Positions 31,019 through 42,592 of a stretch of DNA of 64,000 nucleotides are shown here, one piece after another. Below the pieces are notes generated by a model. That model was not told the DNA's origin. It did not search any database and saw only the letters and a list, made by a program, of their open reading frames with translations. Numbering within the stretch: the first letter of the stretch is position 1; each line of letters begins with the position of its first letter. The position numbers were made by a program, and so were the translations under genes. The DNA comes from Gari tellinella (Eukaryota > Mollusca > Bivalvia > Cardiida > Psammobiidae): positions 5,332,001 to 5,396,000 of the forward strand of contig OV277857.1 in the NCBI GenBank assembly GCA_922989275.2, in the 5' to 3' direction.

Positions 31019-31264
31019 CAGTGGAGAATCTGTTATTCTTTCCCAATAAACGCGTTTACGCTAAAACTATTATTTGCAGTACAAACAGTTTGGAGCCAGA
31101 TCAGACGCCGGATAACCCGGCGTCTGATCAGGCTCCAAACTGTTTGCCACCAAGATAAACATGAACTATCAGAATTGTCCAAAAGTTGTTCTTTTCTACG
31201 TTTTAGCGCTTTGCGTTTGCGTACGTTTGCGTTTAAACGGGAAAGAATAACAGATTCTCCACTG
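31019..31264 (+). mobile_element. MITE-A, complete
   Basis: TA at 31017-31018 and 31265-31266, 246 bp, nearly identical to the 6113 copy. The 123-aa ORF over it is repeat read-through. Confidence 0.9.
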
Positions 31265-31524
31265 TATGATAATCAAGAGATTGCAAGCAATGAAGAAGCA
31301 ACGGTAAGCAACGGTCGGACTCGCAGTGCAAGCCCAGCCAGAACATACTTAATAATATAATGCTAAAAAGAGGTGTACCTGGGTACATCACTGATGGTGT
31401 TCAATACAGGAGACAGCTTAACGCAATATGAAAGGAAAACAGAAAACCCCAAATGGAGTTAAATACTTTAAGTAAACTTAAAGTGCATATACCTGTTCAA
31501 GGCCAAATATTATGCTATGCTTTA

Positions 31525-31705
31525 ACTCTTTCATCGTCATGGTATCGCCAGATTCTATATTGTTGTCAGAATATTTGCTTCAAGAAGAAATTCTAAAAGC
31601 TGCAGAAATGGACATATGAGTATTAAACAGTTCGGATCCTGATAAGACGACACGTAACGGGGCGTCCGATCAGGATCTAAACTGTTTAAAGTCGATTGTA
31701 GTCGC
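31525..31705 (+). mobile_element. MITE-B copy, partial
   Basis: TTAACTCTTTCATCGTCATG at the left; core-1 hairpin GATCCTGATAAGACG ... CGTCCGATCAGGATC. The right end is not clear. Confidence 0.55.
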
Positions 31706-31844
31706 CCATGAAAATGGAAGATGTTAACATCCTAGTTCACATTAACTTTATCAAGGACAAATTGTTGCTGCTAAGATCAGATAGCAGCTTCAATCAAGTT
31801 GAAAGTGAAGCAGAAATGTCATATAGGAGCTTTCTGCTTTACAC

Positions 31845-32036
31845 TCTTGATTCGACCCTAGCGACGAGTGCAGTCGTCATTTACAAACAGTGTACCCGTA
31901 AAGAGGACATTGTCCTATGCAAACAGTATAGGCTAATATAAGATTGCCTCTGAAAGAAAACACCCTTAAACGTCATAGATAGACTAGATTTAAATGGACA
32001 CTGGCATTGTCAATTGATAGTTTTAGGGAAAACTAG
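31845..32036 (+). mobile_element. MITE-D copy, hairpin reduced
   Basis: Left CGACCCTAGCGACGAGTG, right end TAGGGAAAACTAG then TTAA (32037-32040). The central hairpin is reduced to remnants. Confidence 0.55.
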
Positions 32037-32409
32037 TTAAATGCATTAGCTAAGCCTTCGATCATACTAACAGGACGTTCAAAGCAGAAATGCTGCAATA
32101 TATCCCAACGAGAGGTAAGAACAACTAGCCATTCTTTCCTAATGACGATGACTTTTTGTCATTCACTGTTGAAACGTCAAATAAACAGAATTACACTTTT
32201 CAGTAATGTATAGTCTTTTTATGAATATTTAGGTTTTTTTGTTAACAGACAAAGTTTCACAAAGTTATAAACAATACAAATATAAGAGCTCATTTAGGAG
32301 TCCTCTCATCGGAGTACTCTTTACCAATGTAGCTTTTGTCGCGAAGTTGACATTATACTTTCTTACAGTTTTGATCGAGATAATAATGCTTATACCACCA
32401 ATTTCCACA

Positions 32410-32635
32410 TAGCCTGTTTCTCAGTTTTGATGAAACTTGTTGTCGTAAGTAAGATTATGATAGTCTCAATTATCATTTATTTCTCCATCTCATCCTGTCT
32501 TGTGACATCTCTTTGGCTTTGGCTTGAAAAGACGATTCGAAAGAGATGTCACAAGATAGGATTAGATAGAGAAATCAGAAATTAAATGTACTTTAAAGTT
32601 TTGACTTATGAGCGTTATATGTCGTATGAAGTTCT
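32410..32635. mobile_element. MITE-G copy, ends decayed
   Basis: Central inverted repeat (CCTGTCTTGTGACATCTCTT and near-exact complement) with decayed termini TTGTCGTAAGTAAG and GTCGTATGAAGTTC. A MITE-C right-half fragment (CTTTACTTTCAGTCTGCTTT) follows to about 32755. Confidence 0.6.
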
Positions 32636-32872
32636 ACTTTACTTTCAGTCTGCTTTAAATCATCCTCTACAAGGATACAGAATACATGTCTTAAGTTGCA
32701 TATTCATGACTTTAAAAGTTGGAACTTTTATCTTCAGCGGACCATCGGGTGTAAAAAAGTGTATGTATTGAGTAATGAGATATTTCAAATTAAGTGTAAC
32801 TTTACAACGACAATATGCCTTGCGCAATCAGACAGGCTGAATTTGCATCAGATGCTCTAGATAATGCTTATA

Positions 32873-33066
32873 CAGTAGACAAGATGTTATTTTTTCACAA
32901 TAAACGCGTTTAGGCTAAAACTATTATTTCTAGTGCAAACAGACGGCGTCTGATCAGGCTCTAAACTGTTTGCCACTCTGATTAAAATAATGTGTCAGAA
33001 TTGTCATTTTCTTCATTTTATTGCACTGTGTTTGCGAATCGTTTGCGTTTAAACGGGAAAGAATTG
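32873..33066 (+). mobile_element. MITE-A, shortened copy
   Basis: TA then CAGTAGACAAGATGTTATTT, AAACGCGTTTAGGC block, one core-1 arm only (AGACGGCGTCTGATCAGG), and GTTTAAACGGGAAAGAAT at the far end. Confidence 0.65.
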
Positions 33067-33069
33067 TAA

Positions 33070-33405
33070 CATTGGTTACGACTGATGGGTACATGCAAAT
33101 CATTTTCTTGTATAATTAAGCGAAGGTGTTTTGGAAATAAATCATTTTATGTAGTCCTCATTTGTCTTCAAACAGTTTCCTTTATTCAATGTCTAACTCC
33201 ACTCTCAGTGTTTACAATGTTTTAACGAATCAATAGGTCTCATAATGAATCGTTTGTTTGTTAGATATCTTTATCAAGGGCTTGAAATTATATAGTCTGT
33301 GATTAAACAGCATTACTTGATGTCGTATTGACAAAAAGGGGTGTTCAAAATGGTTACATTGTATTAATGTAAACCTTAGAAATAAATTGAAAAGTTAATT
33401 CTGGT
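33070..33405. other. No gene seen
   Basis: AT-rich; no repeat ends or credible ORFs. Confidence 0.4.
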
Positions 33406-33409
33406 TTAA

Positions 33410-33651
33410 CCTTTTCCCCTCATAGAAGCCTTTAAGCTCATTTGATTTATTCCTCCACTGAAGAAAATGATTCTAATTTATACAGCCATAAATATGTGTT
33501 ATACAAATGTTTATTATATTTCAGCAGATTACAGCTTAAAGCAGGGTGAAAGCAAAGCAGAATGCGACTTAAGGCGCATTCTGCTATACATTCACCCTAC
33601 TTTAAGTGGCCTATTATCTTACCTACTAGAAAAAGGCCATATAGTAAAGGG
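33410..33651 (-). mobile_element. MITE-C, complete, reverse orientation
   Basis: TTAA at 33406-33409 and 33652-33655, ends CCTTTTCCCCTCATAGAAG and ATATAGTAAAGGG. Core 2 with GCAGAATGCGACTTAAGGCG centre. Confidence 0.82.
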
Positions 33652-33929
33652 TTAAAGCGGGGCATATGAACGCAGAATAAAAGTTGCATAATTGTTAAAT
33701 ACGTTGACTGCAGCTCTGTCCTCTTTATTCATATTAAAGGGCATGTACGTTGTTACTGCCATAATATTCAATCTCCTCTATAGCTTACCGAACTTACCAG
33801 ATTTTTTTCAATTTAATCTCGATAACTCATTAACGTGATCTTTTCCAGAGCTCACCACTTTATCGCGTATTTAGTAACCTTAACTTGAATAATATCTTAC
33901 CCTTCTGATACGATCACCAAATATTCTTT

Positions 33930-34075
33930 ATTACTTGGTGTAAAGGCAGGTGATCTTTTAAAACAAGGTGAAAGTAAAACCGATTGCTCATTTAGGAGCT
34001 TTCGATTTTACTTACATATTGTTTTAAGCTGCCACCGGTCTAACCTTTTTGCAGTGGTTGTAATAGAGCGTTTTA
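33930..34075 (+). mobile_element. MITE-E copy, partial
   Basis: Core-2 variant AAACAAGGTGAAAGTAAAAC with GGAGCTTTCGATTTTAC, right end TAATAGAGCGTTTTAACCG. Confidence 0.5.
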
Positions 34076-34184
34076 ACCGTGTGTCAGTTTTGAAATGTAG
34101 ATAAAAAATACGTTTTATCATCAGAAATTCATATTATAAATTATGTCGACTAATAGGTATTCGAGGTATTGAGACTCGACTATA

Positions 34185-34387
34185 CAGTAAAACCTCTCTG
34201 TTACGACAAGTATATATGAGCCTAATTTGTTGTATGAAAAACATGCTGTAGCTTAAAGCAAGGTGGAAGTAAAACAGTGAGCCCCAAAAGGAGCTTTCTA
34301 TTTTACTTTCATATAGCTTTGAGCTACCACTTGCTTTAAAACAAAATAATTAAACTAATTTAGTGTTCGTTACAGCGAAGTTTTAGA
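34185..34387 (+). mobile_element. MITE-E copy
   Basis: TA (34183-34184) then CAGTAAAACCTCTCTGTTAC; right end TTCGTTACAGCGAAGTTTTA. Core-2 variant with GCCCC...GGAGC centre. Confidence 0.7.
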
Positions 34388-34557
34388 TTAGTTGATTTCG
34401 AATATTATTACATACGTGTTTTTTCGTAACATATGTGTGTAAGAACGAGGATTTTATGATACTATATACAGCTCACGAACACATCGCAATACGAGCTCGG
34501 AAATGTTCCCGATTATTATGTCCTTCTTTCTTAAGTTAAGTATTTAAATTTTTAATG

Positions 34558-34780
34558 TCCCTCCAGGTCAATATCGACCTACCGGTATTATTGTGGGGAC
34601 GTCCAAATGGTGGAGGAAGACTCCAGAAGCCCTTTATTCATTGTTTCAGGCAGAAATCGGCAACTGGGTAGCCTGAAACATCGACCTTCCGCAAACCAGC
34701 TGATAGGCTTTCCAACATCAACAATCCGACGTGCCTAAACCGGGTTCCGCAACATGGTTACATCGGTAGATATGTATCTT
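34558..34780 (-). mobile_element. SINE copy, reverse orientation
   Basis: Minus strand reads CAGCTGGTTTGCGGAAGGTC, CTACCCAGTTGCCGATTTCT, GCCTGAAACAATGAATAAAG and TCTTCCTCCACCATTTGG. This matches the SINE body at 52415 and continues further 3'. The body resembles the widespread molluscan V-SINE-type domain (recognition from memory). Confidence 0.6.
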
Positions 34781-34789
34781 AGACCTTGA

Positions 34790-35190
34790 TTTGATTGTTT
34801 GGTAATAGATCTAGATCTATGTGTCAAGTACCTGTTATTTGTACTTTACTCCGAACTCGTTTTCGATAAACGTGACGTGACGTCATGTATACGTACACGT
34901 TCCGTGTTATTATTTATGGCATTAAAATAATCATTGTTCTATTTCAAATATTAAATGTTTCTGGATATAAAATGATTAAAACTAATTTAGTTGTTGTTGG
35001 TTTATATTAAATGCATATCATAAACACATCACCAGTTGGCGATGCGCTGCAGGGCGTTGTATTCAGCTCTTGGCGTTTTTGGCGAAAACAACCGATCTGA
35101 TCGTCAGATCGGATGTCTCCGCCGAAAATGTCTCAAGCTAAATACATCGCACGGTATTGCACCACTACTGGTAATGTGTATAATCATACA
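34790..35190 (-). repeat. Foldback repeat J, copy 1
   Basis: An inverted-repeat head (AACACATCACCAGTTGGCGA ... CTACTGGTAATGTGT around GATCTGATCGTCAGATC) with a tail toward 34790 containing ATTATATCC-like, TGACGTCATG and GAACGTGTACG words. All parts recur in the other orientation at 47240-47690. Confidence 0.65.
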
Positions 35191-35199
35191 TTCTTTGTT

Positions 35200-35580
35200 T
35201 TATACATTCTCCTAAATCCTCGCATTAACTGATTTGCCTGTGTTCCCAATCGCCCAGTCTGAACACCTGAATCTAAAACAAATGCTTTATCGATCGACCC
35301 TCTCCAAACATGATGGCGAATATGCTTAAGTCAATATAGCAGGAAGCTTGACACACACTGCATTGTAAAATGTTTACTCGCCTAAATTGACAGTAATTTA
35401 CACATGTAACACAGTGTCACTCTGCTAATAACCTTGATAAATGTAATAAAATACTATATTTATGAGTATCACGAGCTTTTTGTTTGCAGTGTAGCGGCTA
35501 CAATATTAATAAATGGAACCACGTTTGCTGTAAATCCTCTAGTGTAGGTGCCACCTAATAAAGCCGTTAGCCAGCGACTT
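35200..35580. other. No gene seen
   Basis: Unique AT-rich sequence without recognised signals. Confidence 0.4.
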
Positions 35581-35585
35581 TTTAA

Positions 35586-35797
35586 CCTTCACCACGTGAC
35601 ACAATTGTCGTCTGCAATTATTTATCGTCTGCAACAATCCACAATATATTATATATCTGCATATCTTTTCAGAACATATAATCAGAATGTCAAACAGTTT
35701 GAGTCCAGATGAGACGCCGAGTAACTCGGCGTCTCATCTGGACTCAAACTGTTTGCAAAGAATATAATAAAAAACGTTGCTAGCATGGAGAAGGTTG
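35586..35797 (-). mobile_element. MITE-B copy with perfect 32-bp stem
   Basis: Left TTTAACCTTCACCACGTGAC, right GCATGGAGAAGGTTGAAG. Core 1 at 35691-35755 is two exact 32-bp arms around one base, in the GAGTCC...ATGAGACGCCGAG form. Confidence 0.75.
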
Positions 35798-36099
35798 AAG
35801 CTCAATGTCGCCATTTATGCCCGTTTCAGACAAATCATAATGATTGTGAATCGGCCATTAATCACGTTGATCCGTACAGAAACAGGCATCTCTGGTGTAA
35901 CAAATGCTGTGAAACAATAGAATGAGACAACGTTTAATACAAGTGCATATTATTACAGCTTAAGCAATCTTTTGTATTACTTGTAGAGAAGGGGTCTCAT
36001 AATACGAACTGAACATTACCGCCAAAGACTTTAAATTTGAAAAGTGCATTCCCCAAACAGAAGAAAAAGTATATAAAAGAAATATGAATAATATACTAA

Positions 36100-36245
36100 C
36101 ACTAAAATGAAAGCTAATTGATTGTATGAAAGACAGATGCCAGTTCAATTACTTTCACCTTGCTTAAAGCAGTCACCGGCCTCAAATTTATTATATTTAA
36201 CACAATTTAGTGGGCATAATATATTTAGACTCTGAGGTTTTACTG
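36100..36245 (+). mobile_element. MITE-E right half
   Basis: CACCTTGCTTAAAGCAGTCA, CACAATTTAGTGGGCATAA and end GAGGTTTTACTG then TA (36246-36247). The left half is unrecognisable. Confidence 0.5.
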
Positions 36246-36462
36246 TATAAGGATTTCACAGGTCGTAATTCCAGATGAACATTTATCTTAAGTCAGTTAC
36301 TAAAAAGCAATTAAGCGAGCTTTTGAAGAAATTAAAAATATCTAAGACGATTAAAGTGGAGGGTTATCTGAAATGACACAAATCATGAGATATGTGTTAT
36401 CATAATCGTTTAAATTTGTGCCGAAACAAATACGGATAGTATTGTATCACGTTGTACATGTA

Positions 36463-36686
36463 CAGTGGAGAAAACGTTATTCTTTCCCGTTTAAACGCAA
36501 ACGAAACGCAAACGCAAACCGCTAAAATGTACAAAATTACCATTTTTTGACATTTCTGATTATTTGTTTTAATCTGAGTGGCTAACAGTTTGGAGCCTGA
36601 TCAGACGTCTGACAAACTGTTTGCAATGAAAATAATAGTTTTAGCGTAAACGCGTTTATTGAGAAAGAATAACGTTTTCTCCACTG
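36463..36686 (-). mobile_element. MITE-A, core shortened
   Basis: TA at 36461-36462 and 36687-36688, ends CAGTGGAGAAAACGTTATTC and GAATAACGTTTTCTCCACTG. Core 1 has collapsed to GATCAGACGTCTGACAAACT. Confidence 0.8.
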
Positions 36687-36739
36687 TAGCTTGTAGAACG
36701 CTCAAATACTTGAAACAATTTAAATCTGGTTCATATCAA

Positions 36740-36860
36740 CATATATAGGTTTGATCCTGATAATAGGACTTCCGAAGGTATCCTTTGATCTTGGTATTCA
36801 CCGTTTGCATTTGACACGTGTACTCTTCACAAGTACACTGTTTGCTAAGGGCGTGTATAA
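36740..36860 (-). mobile_element. MITE-D fragment
   Basis: GATCCTGATAATAGGACTTC...CTTTGATCTTGGTATTCACC and TGTACTCTTCACAAGTACAC words match the D interior on the minus strand. No ends. Confidence 0.4.
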
Positions 36861-36869
36861 ATGGGTAAC

Positions 36870-37360
36870 CATCATTAAAACGGTAAAAACATTTGTGAAA
36901 TTTCTTTTTTTTACATGTTATAATGACGTCACAATCGCAACAGTACTTCTGTTTTTATATCATACCATTTGCAGGTAAGGATTTGCGTTATATTATTATG
37001 GAACCGAACGCAACTTTAGTTAGAGTTTCGTGATATTTTGATTTTTTATATTAAGTGGCCTCTTACTTCATACTTACGAAAGCATCATTTAAACCTCTTG
37101 AGCTTTACTAACTAGCAGCTTTTTAGAAGAACAGTTAATCTAAGATTTTAGTGTATTTTTATAAGTTCATAGATCCAAAATTGAAATATAGATAACATAA
37201 TTCGTATCTATAGAGTACATGTATTTCACAACGTATATGTGATATCAGTATCACATTGATTAAGCGAGTATCAAAGGTCATCCCAAAAAGAGAAATACGA
37301 TGTATGTTGATACAGCGAAATCCCATTGTAGCTACCAGTAAAATACATTGCATGGTCTTG
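36870..37360. other. No gene seen
   Basis: AT-rich; short ORFs on both strands without signatures. Confidence 0.4.
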
Positions 37361-37365
37361 TTTTT

Positions 37366-37500
37366 TACCTAAGGTTGCTTAAATCAAGATGAAAGTAAAG
37401 CAGAAAGCTCCGTTTGGAGCTTTCTGCTTTACTTTTATCTTGCTTTTAGCAGCCACATCTCTTTAACACCACATTAGGTGTTGGTCTTGGTAGTTGTAAT
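37366..37500 (+). mobile_element. MITE-E-like hairpin
   Basis: TTGCTTAAATCAAGATGAAA, GAAAGCTCC and complementary arms, followed by GGTAGTTGTAATATCGGG, a decayed E right end. Confidence 0.55.
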
Positions 37501-37783
37501 ATCGGGAATTAATTGTAGCTGTTATTAACATCGAACAGTTTCATATCACCTCTATACGATAGACCCCATGCTAAATCACGCTAGGGTCAGTCCTATATCT
37601 GCTTATATCTCTATTATTTTGTCTCAAGATAACCGGGTAAACATTTGGTACCCCAATTCACACAATTCGCTGCACTTCAGTCAATATACAGACTATTTCT
37701 TACCAGATTGTGTACACAAGCCTTACAGTCCTTGTCTCAATAATGTGATAATGGCCGATTATGGGAAACGGAAGTATGATTAA

Positions 37784-37990
37784 CCCCTGAACTGCTATGA
37801 CGTCATCAATTTTAAACATTTGTCGTCTGCTTTTATTTCTCAAATTTAAAAGTTTGGTATTTTAACTTAAGAAATATGAAAATGAGTGTCAAACAGTTTT
37901 GATCCTGATTAGACGCCGCATAACGCGGCGTCTGATCAGGATCAAAACTGTTTGCAAAGAACCGTTTACGCTGAGTAAGGCAGTGAAGGG
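37784..37990 (-). mobile_element. MITE-B, complete
   Basis: TTAA at 37780-37783; right end GGCAGTGAAGGG then ATTAAA. Core 1 in the TTTTGATCC / GGATCAAAA compensated form, and TTGTCGTCTGCTTTTATTTC near the left end. Confidence 0.78.
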
Positions 37991-37999
37991 ATTAAATAA

Positions 38000-38495
38000 G
38001 GTAAAGCTATGATAAAGTGTCAATCCGCCGTTTCGTAGATAAGCAAAACAAACGTCATGGACAATCACAGCTAAGACAAAAGAACGTCGACTAGTTTTGA
38101 CACACCGGTGAAATGATAAATAGGTTTGTTTCCCTGACATTTTCCCGGGGTATCTCTACCGATAACCGAGCAAGTGTCATCATGGTTAGTAGTATCTTTC
38201 TATATTTACATAAATCTAAATTGATTTCTGATTTATGTGCATGTTGGACTAAACAAAGCCTTGAATATAATTCAGATTGTTCTTAGTTTTCTGAACTTCA
38301 TTTGCATAGCATTCTATCTGTTCAGTACATGATCGTCATTACGAGTCTGTGAACAGACTATAGAAGAATTCCTTAATTACGACTACTTAATGAGGTTTAC
38401 TGTTTGATATGTTTAACAGTTTAACATATTTTATTCCATAATCATCATTTGAATAAGTTTAGGCCATAAGTTCAAGTCTAGAAACATAAGAGATG
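38000..38495. other. No gene seen
   Basis: Unique AT-rich sequence. A 83-aa minus-strand ORF here runs into the adjacent MITE-B and is not credible. Confidence 0.4.
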
Positions 38496-38499
38496 ACCT

Positions 38500-38790
38500 A
38501 CCAATGAAATGTCGCTTACAGGAACTTGATATAAGTAAAGCAGAAAGCTTCTATAGGAGTTTTCTGCTTTATTTTAATATTTCTTTAAGCGGTCACCTGT
38601 TTATAATAACATAAAGAGCAATTCGTATGTATTTTTGGTTGTCGTAATAGAGGGGTATTGATTTTGGTGTTTAAGACAGGTGGTTTCTTACAGAAGTGTG
38701 GCGATAAAGCAGAAAACTCGCAAATACGCAGTCCGTTTTACTTTCATACAGCTCGTTGTATGGCAATTTAGTTCAAGGTATACGTAAAAC
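38500..38790 (+). mobile_element. Two decayed MITE-E copies in tandem
   Basis: First (to about 38660): GAAAGCTTCTATAGGAG hairpin and GTTGTCGTAATAGAGGGG end. Second: GATAAAGCAGAAAACTCGC and CCGTTTTACTTTCATACAGC. Only parts of ends remain. Confidence 0.45.
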
Positions 38791-39230
38791 CCTCAACTCC
38801 TTAATACATCTAGATTTATTTGTTTACATATTGTACTTAAGCCTGATAGTACTGAAACAGACACATACTTACAGTTATCAAATACTTCATTAATCTTTGT
38901 TATACAGTCATAGTGCAACATTTTAATGGTGTTTGTGCATACGTTAGGAACTACATACATTTTAGGAATCATAGTTATTTTATATATGTTTGTTTCCAAA
39001 TCAAACTCCACATTGCTTACTATGTTTTTTTTTAATTTGGAACCGAATTTACAAATGCAAAACATAATAATGCATACAAAGACAAACTTATACGGCGCCC
39101 GTTTGTCTCTTTGACGTCCGAAATGTTATAGACAAGGGAGAGAACTGAATCAACCGGACGATAAATGGAATACATCTTATAGCAATCCCGACTGTAACGG
39201 ATAGAGATGCTGTATTTTCGCTACTTAAAG
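38791..39230. other. No gene seen
   Basis: Overlapping short ORFs on both strands (about 60-90 codons) without any known motif; most likely chance in AT-rich DNA. Confidence 0.4.
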
Positions 39231-39233
39231 CTT

Positions 39234-39603
39234 TACAGTGGAACGTCTATTACGACCTCTAAACTGTGTTAATTACAGAAAAACAACCTCTAATTCGACC
39301 GCTAAAACGAAAGCTACTTGAGTATGTAAATGACAGACGACAGCTTATAGCAATATAAAATTACAAATGAAAGTTTTCAGTTTTACGTTTACATTGCCTG
39401 CCTTGAACACCTAATATGTAACACAATGTCGTGGTCGCAATGGCAACATTTACTGCATAATGTTTTAAGGCAAGTGGCTGCTAAAAGCGAGGTCAAAGTA
39501 AAACTTCTGTTTTACTTTTCACCTTTATCCTAAAGCTGTCACCTGTCTTTCATACAGTCAATTATCATGGTTTACGTGGTCGTAATAGAGGGGTTTTATT
39601 GTC
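39234..39603 (+). mobile_element. Two or three decayed MITE-E copies
   Basis: ACAGTGGAACGTCTATTACG and CCTCTAATTCGACCGCTAAA look like two E left ends in series, with ACGTGGTCGTAATAGAGGGG and TTTTATTG closing the block. The cores are short or lost. Confidence 0.45.
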
Positions 39604-39609
39604 TTTAAA

Positions 39610-40150
39610 ACACAATGTTTGCGTCTGGCGTATTTATTTTCTACTTTAGTTAACAATATTTTATTTCATATTCCATGAAAAAAGGGTCGGGTGACATATT
39701 CTACCAACATTATTTACGCCTCCATCCCACCCCTATTCAAGTAGTGATACATTATAATACATAACGTCACACAAATACATGTATGTACATTTGGATAATG
39801 GTCAATCTGTAAGAAGAAAAAAGGCTTGATTACAGATATGGAGTGTTTCCAATGTATTTGTCTTACTACCAAACTATGAGTACGCGACTTGCTTTTCATA
39901 TAAAAGTATGGTATTAACATCCCTGTCCACCCGAAGAAGAATCTGGATTTGTTTGGTTCGCCTTGCTGATCGCAGCTGCTAAATCATTTTGTTGCATTTC
40001 ACTGTTGAAATGAATAGGGTATACAATAAAACGTACGTGTAGGTACTGTTCCTTGAACAAAAATGAATATGTCTTAAGACCGGTGGCTGTTAAATGTAGA
40101 ACAACGGTTAAACTTTCAACTTCTGCAAAAGCTTCCTACATTACGTGTCC
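39610..40150. other. No gene seen
   Basis: AT-rich, no recognised feature. Confidence 0.4.
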
Positions 40151-40159
40151 AAATCACAT

Positions 40160-40330
40160 GGATTAAACGGATTAAAGACAGATGACCAACTAAAGCAGGT
40201 TGAAAGGAAATCAGACTGTTCCTTAAGTGCATACCACTTTACTTTCAATCTGTTCTGAACTACCATCTTGAAAGATACTGGAACTGCCTTCAGGAGTTTC
40301 CAGGACTTCCAAAAAGGGGACTAGATTCTA
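40160..40330 (+). mobile_element. MITE-C remnant
   Basis: ACTAAAGCAGGTTGAAAGGA and CTTTACTTTCAATCTGTTCT are decayed core-2 arms; ends lost. Confidence 0.45.
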
Positions 40331-41080
40331 CTTCCTTTAGTATAGAAATAAATATAGACGCCAAAAGGCATATGGTTCAACTGATATTCTATTCTTCTTA
40401 CCGACTTACTATATAAAATTCACTGATAATCAACATTGTCTTTCCTTGGTAAACAAATTAAATGTATGAGATGAGCTAAACTCAATTAACAAGGCAATTG
40501 TAAACACTGTAGACATATAATTGCTAGATTCCGGAATGTCCTCCTTATTACGGAGGAAGTCGGGCATCAATTAACTCTTCTCACCAACCATTGGCTGGTC
40601 AGTTGTAAGGGAGGTACGATACTTCAAAGACAAGTACATGTTAAATACACAAGTAGCTTTTTGATCAGCTATTTACACTTCCATGGTGTGAGCAACCTTT
40701 GTCCCAGCCCCCACAATTCTGTCCGATAGCAACACTAACATATTACCCATTCCGGTGTTGCTTGGTAATAGTTTGTGTACATTTTTACCTCTTTGGGCAC
40801 CAACGAAGTAATGCCTTTTACAAACATTTTAGATCAATATCATACCTGGGGAAGCTTCGCATCTAATAGGAAACCAACTAACGTGTTACTTAGAAATTTT
40901 TACTGGAACCATTCAATGAACTCAGTGGACTTTTATAATTTAAGCAGACGAAAATGTTCAAGTAGACGGCATTTATTTACGTCCAAAAGGTTAATGGTCC
41001 ACCAAACGGTCCTGTGATTGACAAATACTATTTGTTGTTCCGTTATAACGATCACTCAGTTGTATACACGTTATCTGCTA
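40331..41080. other. No gene seen
   Basis: A local imperfect inverted repeat (CACCAACCATTGGCTGGTC, about 40590) is the only structure noticed. Confidence 0.35.
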
Positions 41081-41084
41081 CACG

Positions 41085-41165
41085 CCAGGCTTCAATCTAA
41101 AGCAGGATGAAAGTAGAACAGTTTAAAAGCTTTCTGCTTTACTTTCATCTTGCCTTAACCATCTG
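41085..41165. repeat. Core-2 hairpin remnant
   Basis: CAATCTAAAGCAGGATGAAA with CTTTCTGCTTTACTTTCATC as the facing arm. Confidence 0.5.
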
Positions 41166-41170
41166 TCATA

Positions 41171-41425
41171 ACCGTTTGACCCCTAATTATGCATAAATGC
41201 GTCGTTTGCAAACCGTACCTGTAAAGAATTCACTTGTCAATGCAAAAAGTGATTACCAAGATCAGAGGGCTTCTAAACGAGTCCTCTGATCATGGTTTGC
41301 ATGATTTGTAAAATTGCAATATACATTGTATTGACAAAAAACAACCATAAGTGGTCATTAAATGGACTGAACTACATGTAAATTGAAAACTGGAATTGTC
41401 AATCTGACTTTCCGGGGAGGAAGAG
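41171..41425 (+). mobile_element. MITE-D copy
   Basis: Left end GACCCCTAATTATGCAT, right end CCGGGGAGGAAGAG then TTAA (41426-41429). Core 3: GATCAGAGGGCTTC / GAGTCCTCTGATC. Confidence 0.72.
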
Positions 41426-41429
41426 TTAA

Positions 41430-41790
41430 GTTAAACAGTCACAGAACTGGAGTCTTGTATCGAGTGTTTCTTGTTGGATTTCACTGTATCGCACACAACA
41501 TTGCTACAATAACATTGAACAAGCACCACCGGAGCGTCAAGAACACTAGATTTGTGTCAACAGATTTCGAGGACGGAGTCTTCACACATACTTAAAACTG
41601 AAGATCCCAATCTAGTGGGCAACCTAGAAGCTCGTGCGAGCAATCAAGTATCATATGGAGTGGCTTCCCGACCCATACTTGTTATATTTTAATACGCCGC
41701 TTTTTCGATACAAATATTTTCATTCACGATTTTCGATAGTGTGTCCTTATGGTGAAGGACCTTCCTCTTTCATTTCAAAATCGCGACTTG
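41430..41790. other. No gene seen
   Basis: Two ORFs of about 70 codons without signatures. Confidence 0.35.
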
Positions 41791-41794
41791 AGTA

Positions 41795-41980
41795 CAAATT
41801 ACAAATCAGTTTGGATCCTGATCAGACGCCGAGTTAACTCGGCGTCTGATCAGGAATCCAAACTGTTTGAAATTCGTCTGGATGCTTATTTGATTTAAAA
41901 TGCTACGGATGTGAATTTGAGTAATAACTGTAAATGAAAGTTTTTAGGTAGACAAAATTGTGGCGGACAAAGGGTCAATT
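41795..41980 (+). mobile_element. MITE-B copy with ends eroded
   Basis: Core-1 stem at about 41808-41870 (GATCCTGATCAGACGCCGAG and complement) followed by a B-type tail GACAAAATTGTGGCGGACAA AGGG. Confidence 0.6.
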
Positions 41981-41984
41981 AAAT

Positions 41985-42290
41985 GTTAGTTTATTGTGTG
42001 AGTAGATGAGAGTTTATGTAAAGATAATAATGATGAAGGGTCTCTGCTGGCCGTGTTGAGGGTGGTGCTCTTGAGACCGTAGTGTTCGTCGAGGACCGCT
42101 GATAGTATAGGTAAATAATATACGGAAATAATAAGCATTCTAGAGGGAGGGATACCACAGCTTACAAGTGTTTTGCTCCCTGGTTGTGGTCGCGCGCTGG
42201 GGAATAGAGTGTAAGGTTATTTGAGTAGTGGCTGGACTCACTACTGAAATGATTAAACTTATTATTGCACATCGTCCAGAAAAGTAGACA
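41985..42290. other. No gene seen
   Basis: Locally G-rich (GTGTTGAGGGTGGTGCTC) but without ORF or repeat ends. Confidence 0.4.
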
Positions 42291-42344
42291 TTAGCAAACA
42301 GTGTAGACCCCGATGAGACGACGCAAAATAGGACGTCTGAACAG

Positions 42345-42592
42345 GGGCCCGTCGCACGAAATTTTATACCACAAATATTATTATAAGCCAGATTATAAAA
42401 TTCTCAATTTTTATTTATTTCTCCATCTAATCCTGTCTTGTGACATCTCTTTGGACTGGTCTTTTCAAAACGATTCCAAAGAGATGTCACAAGACAACTG
42501 AAATTATTATATGGAGAAATAAGAAATTAGATGAATATTAAAGTTTCGACCTACGACAGTTTTTGTCGTACAAAGTTTCGTAAAACGGACCC
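42345..42592. mobile_element. MITE-G (Harbinger-like), complete
   Basis: Left GGGCCCGTCGCACGAAAT, right CAAAGTTTCGTAAAACGGAC. CAGG stands at both borders (42342-42345 and 42593-42596), and joining the flanks restores GTCTGAACAGGGTCTG, the right arm of a GTAGACCC core-1 variant that starts at 42294. Confidence 0.78.

Noticed and set aside
38793..39114. Overlapping ORFs on both strands (90 and 62 aa) as genes
   Set aside because: Antisense to each other in AT-rich DNA with no known motif; chance openness is the simpler explanation.
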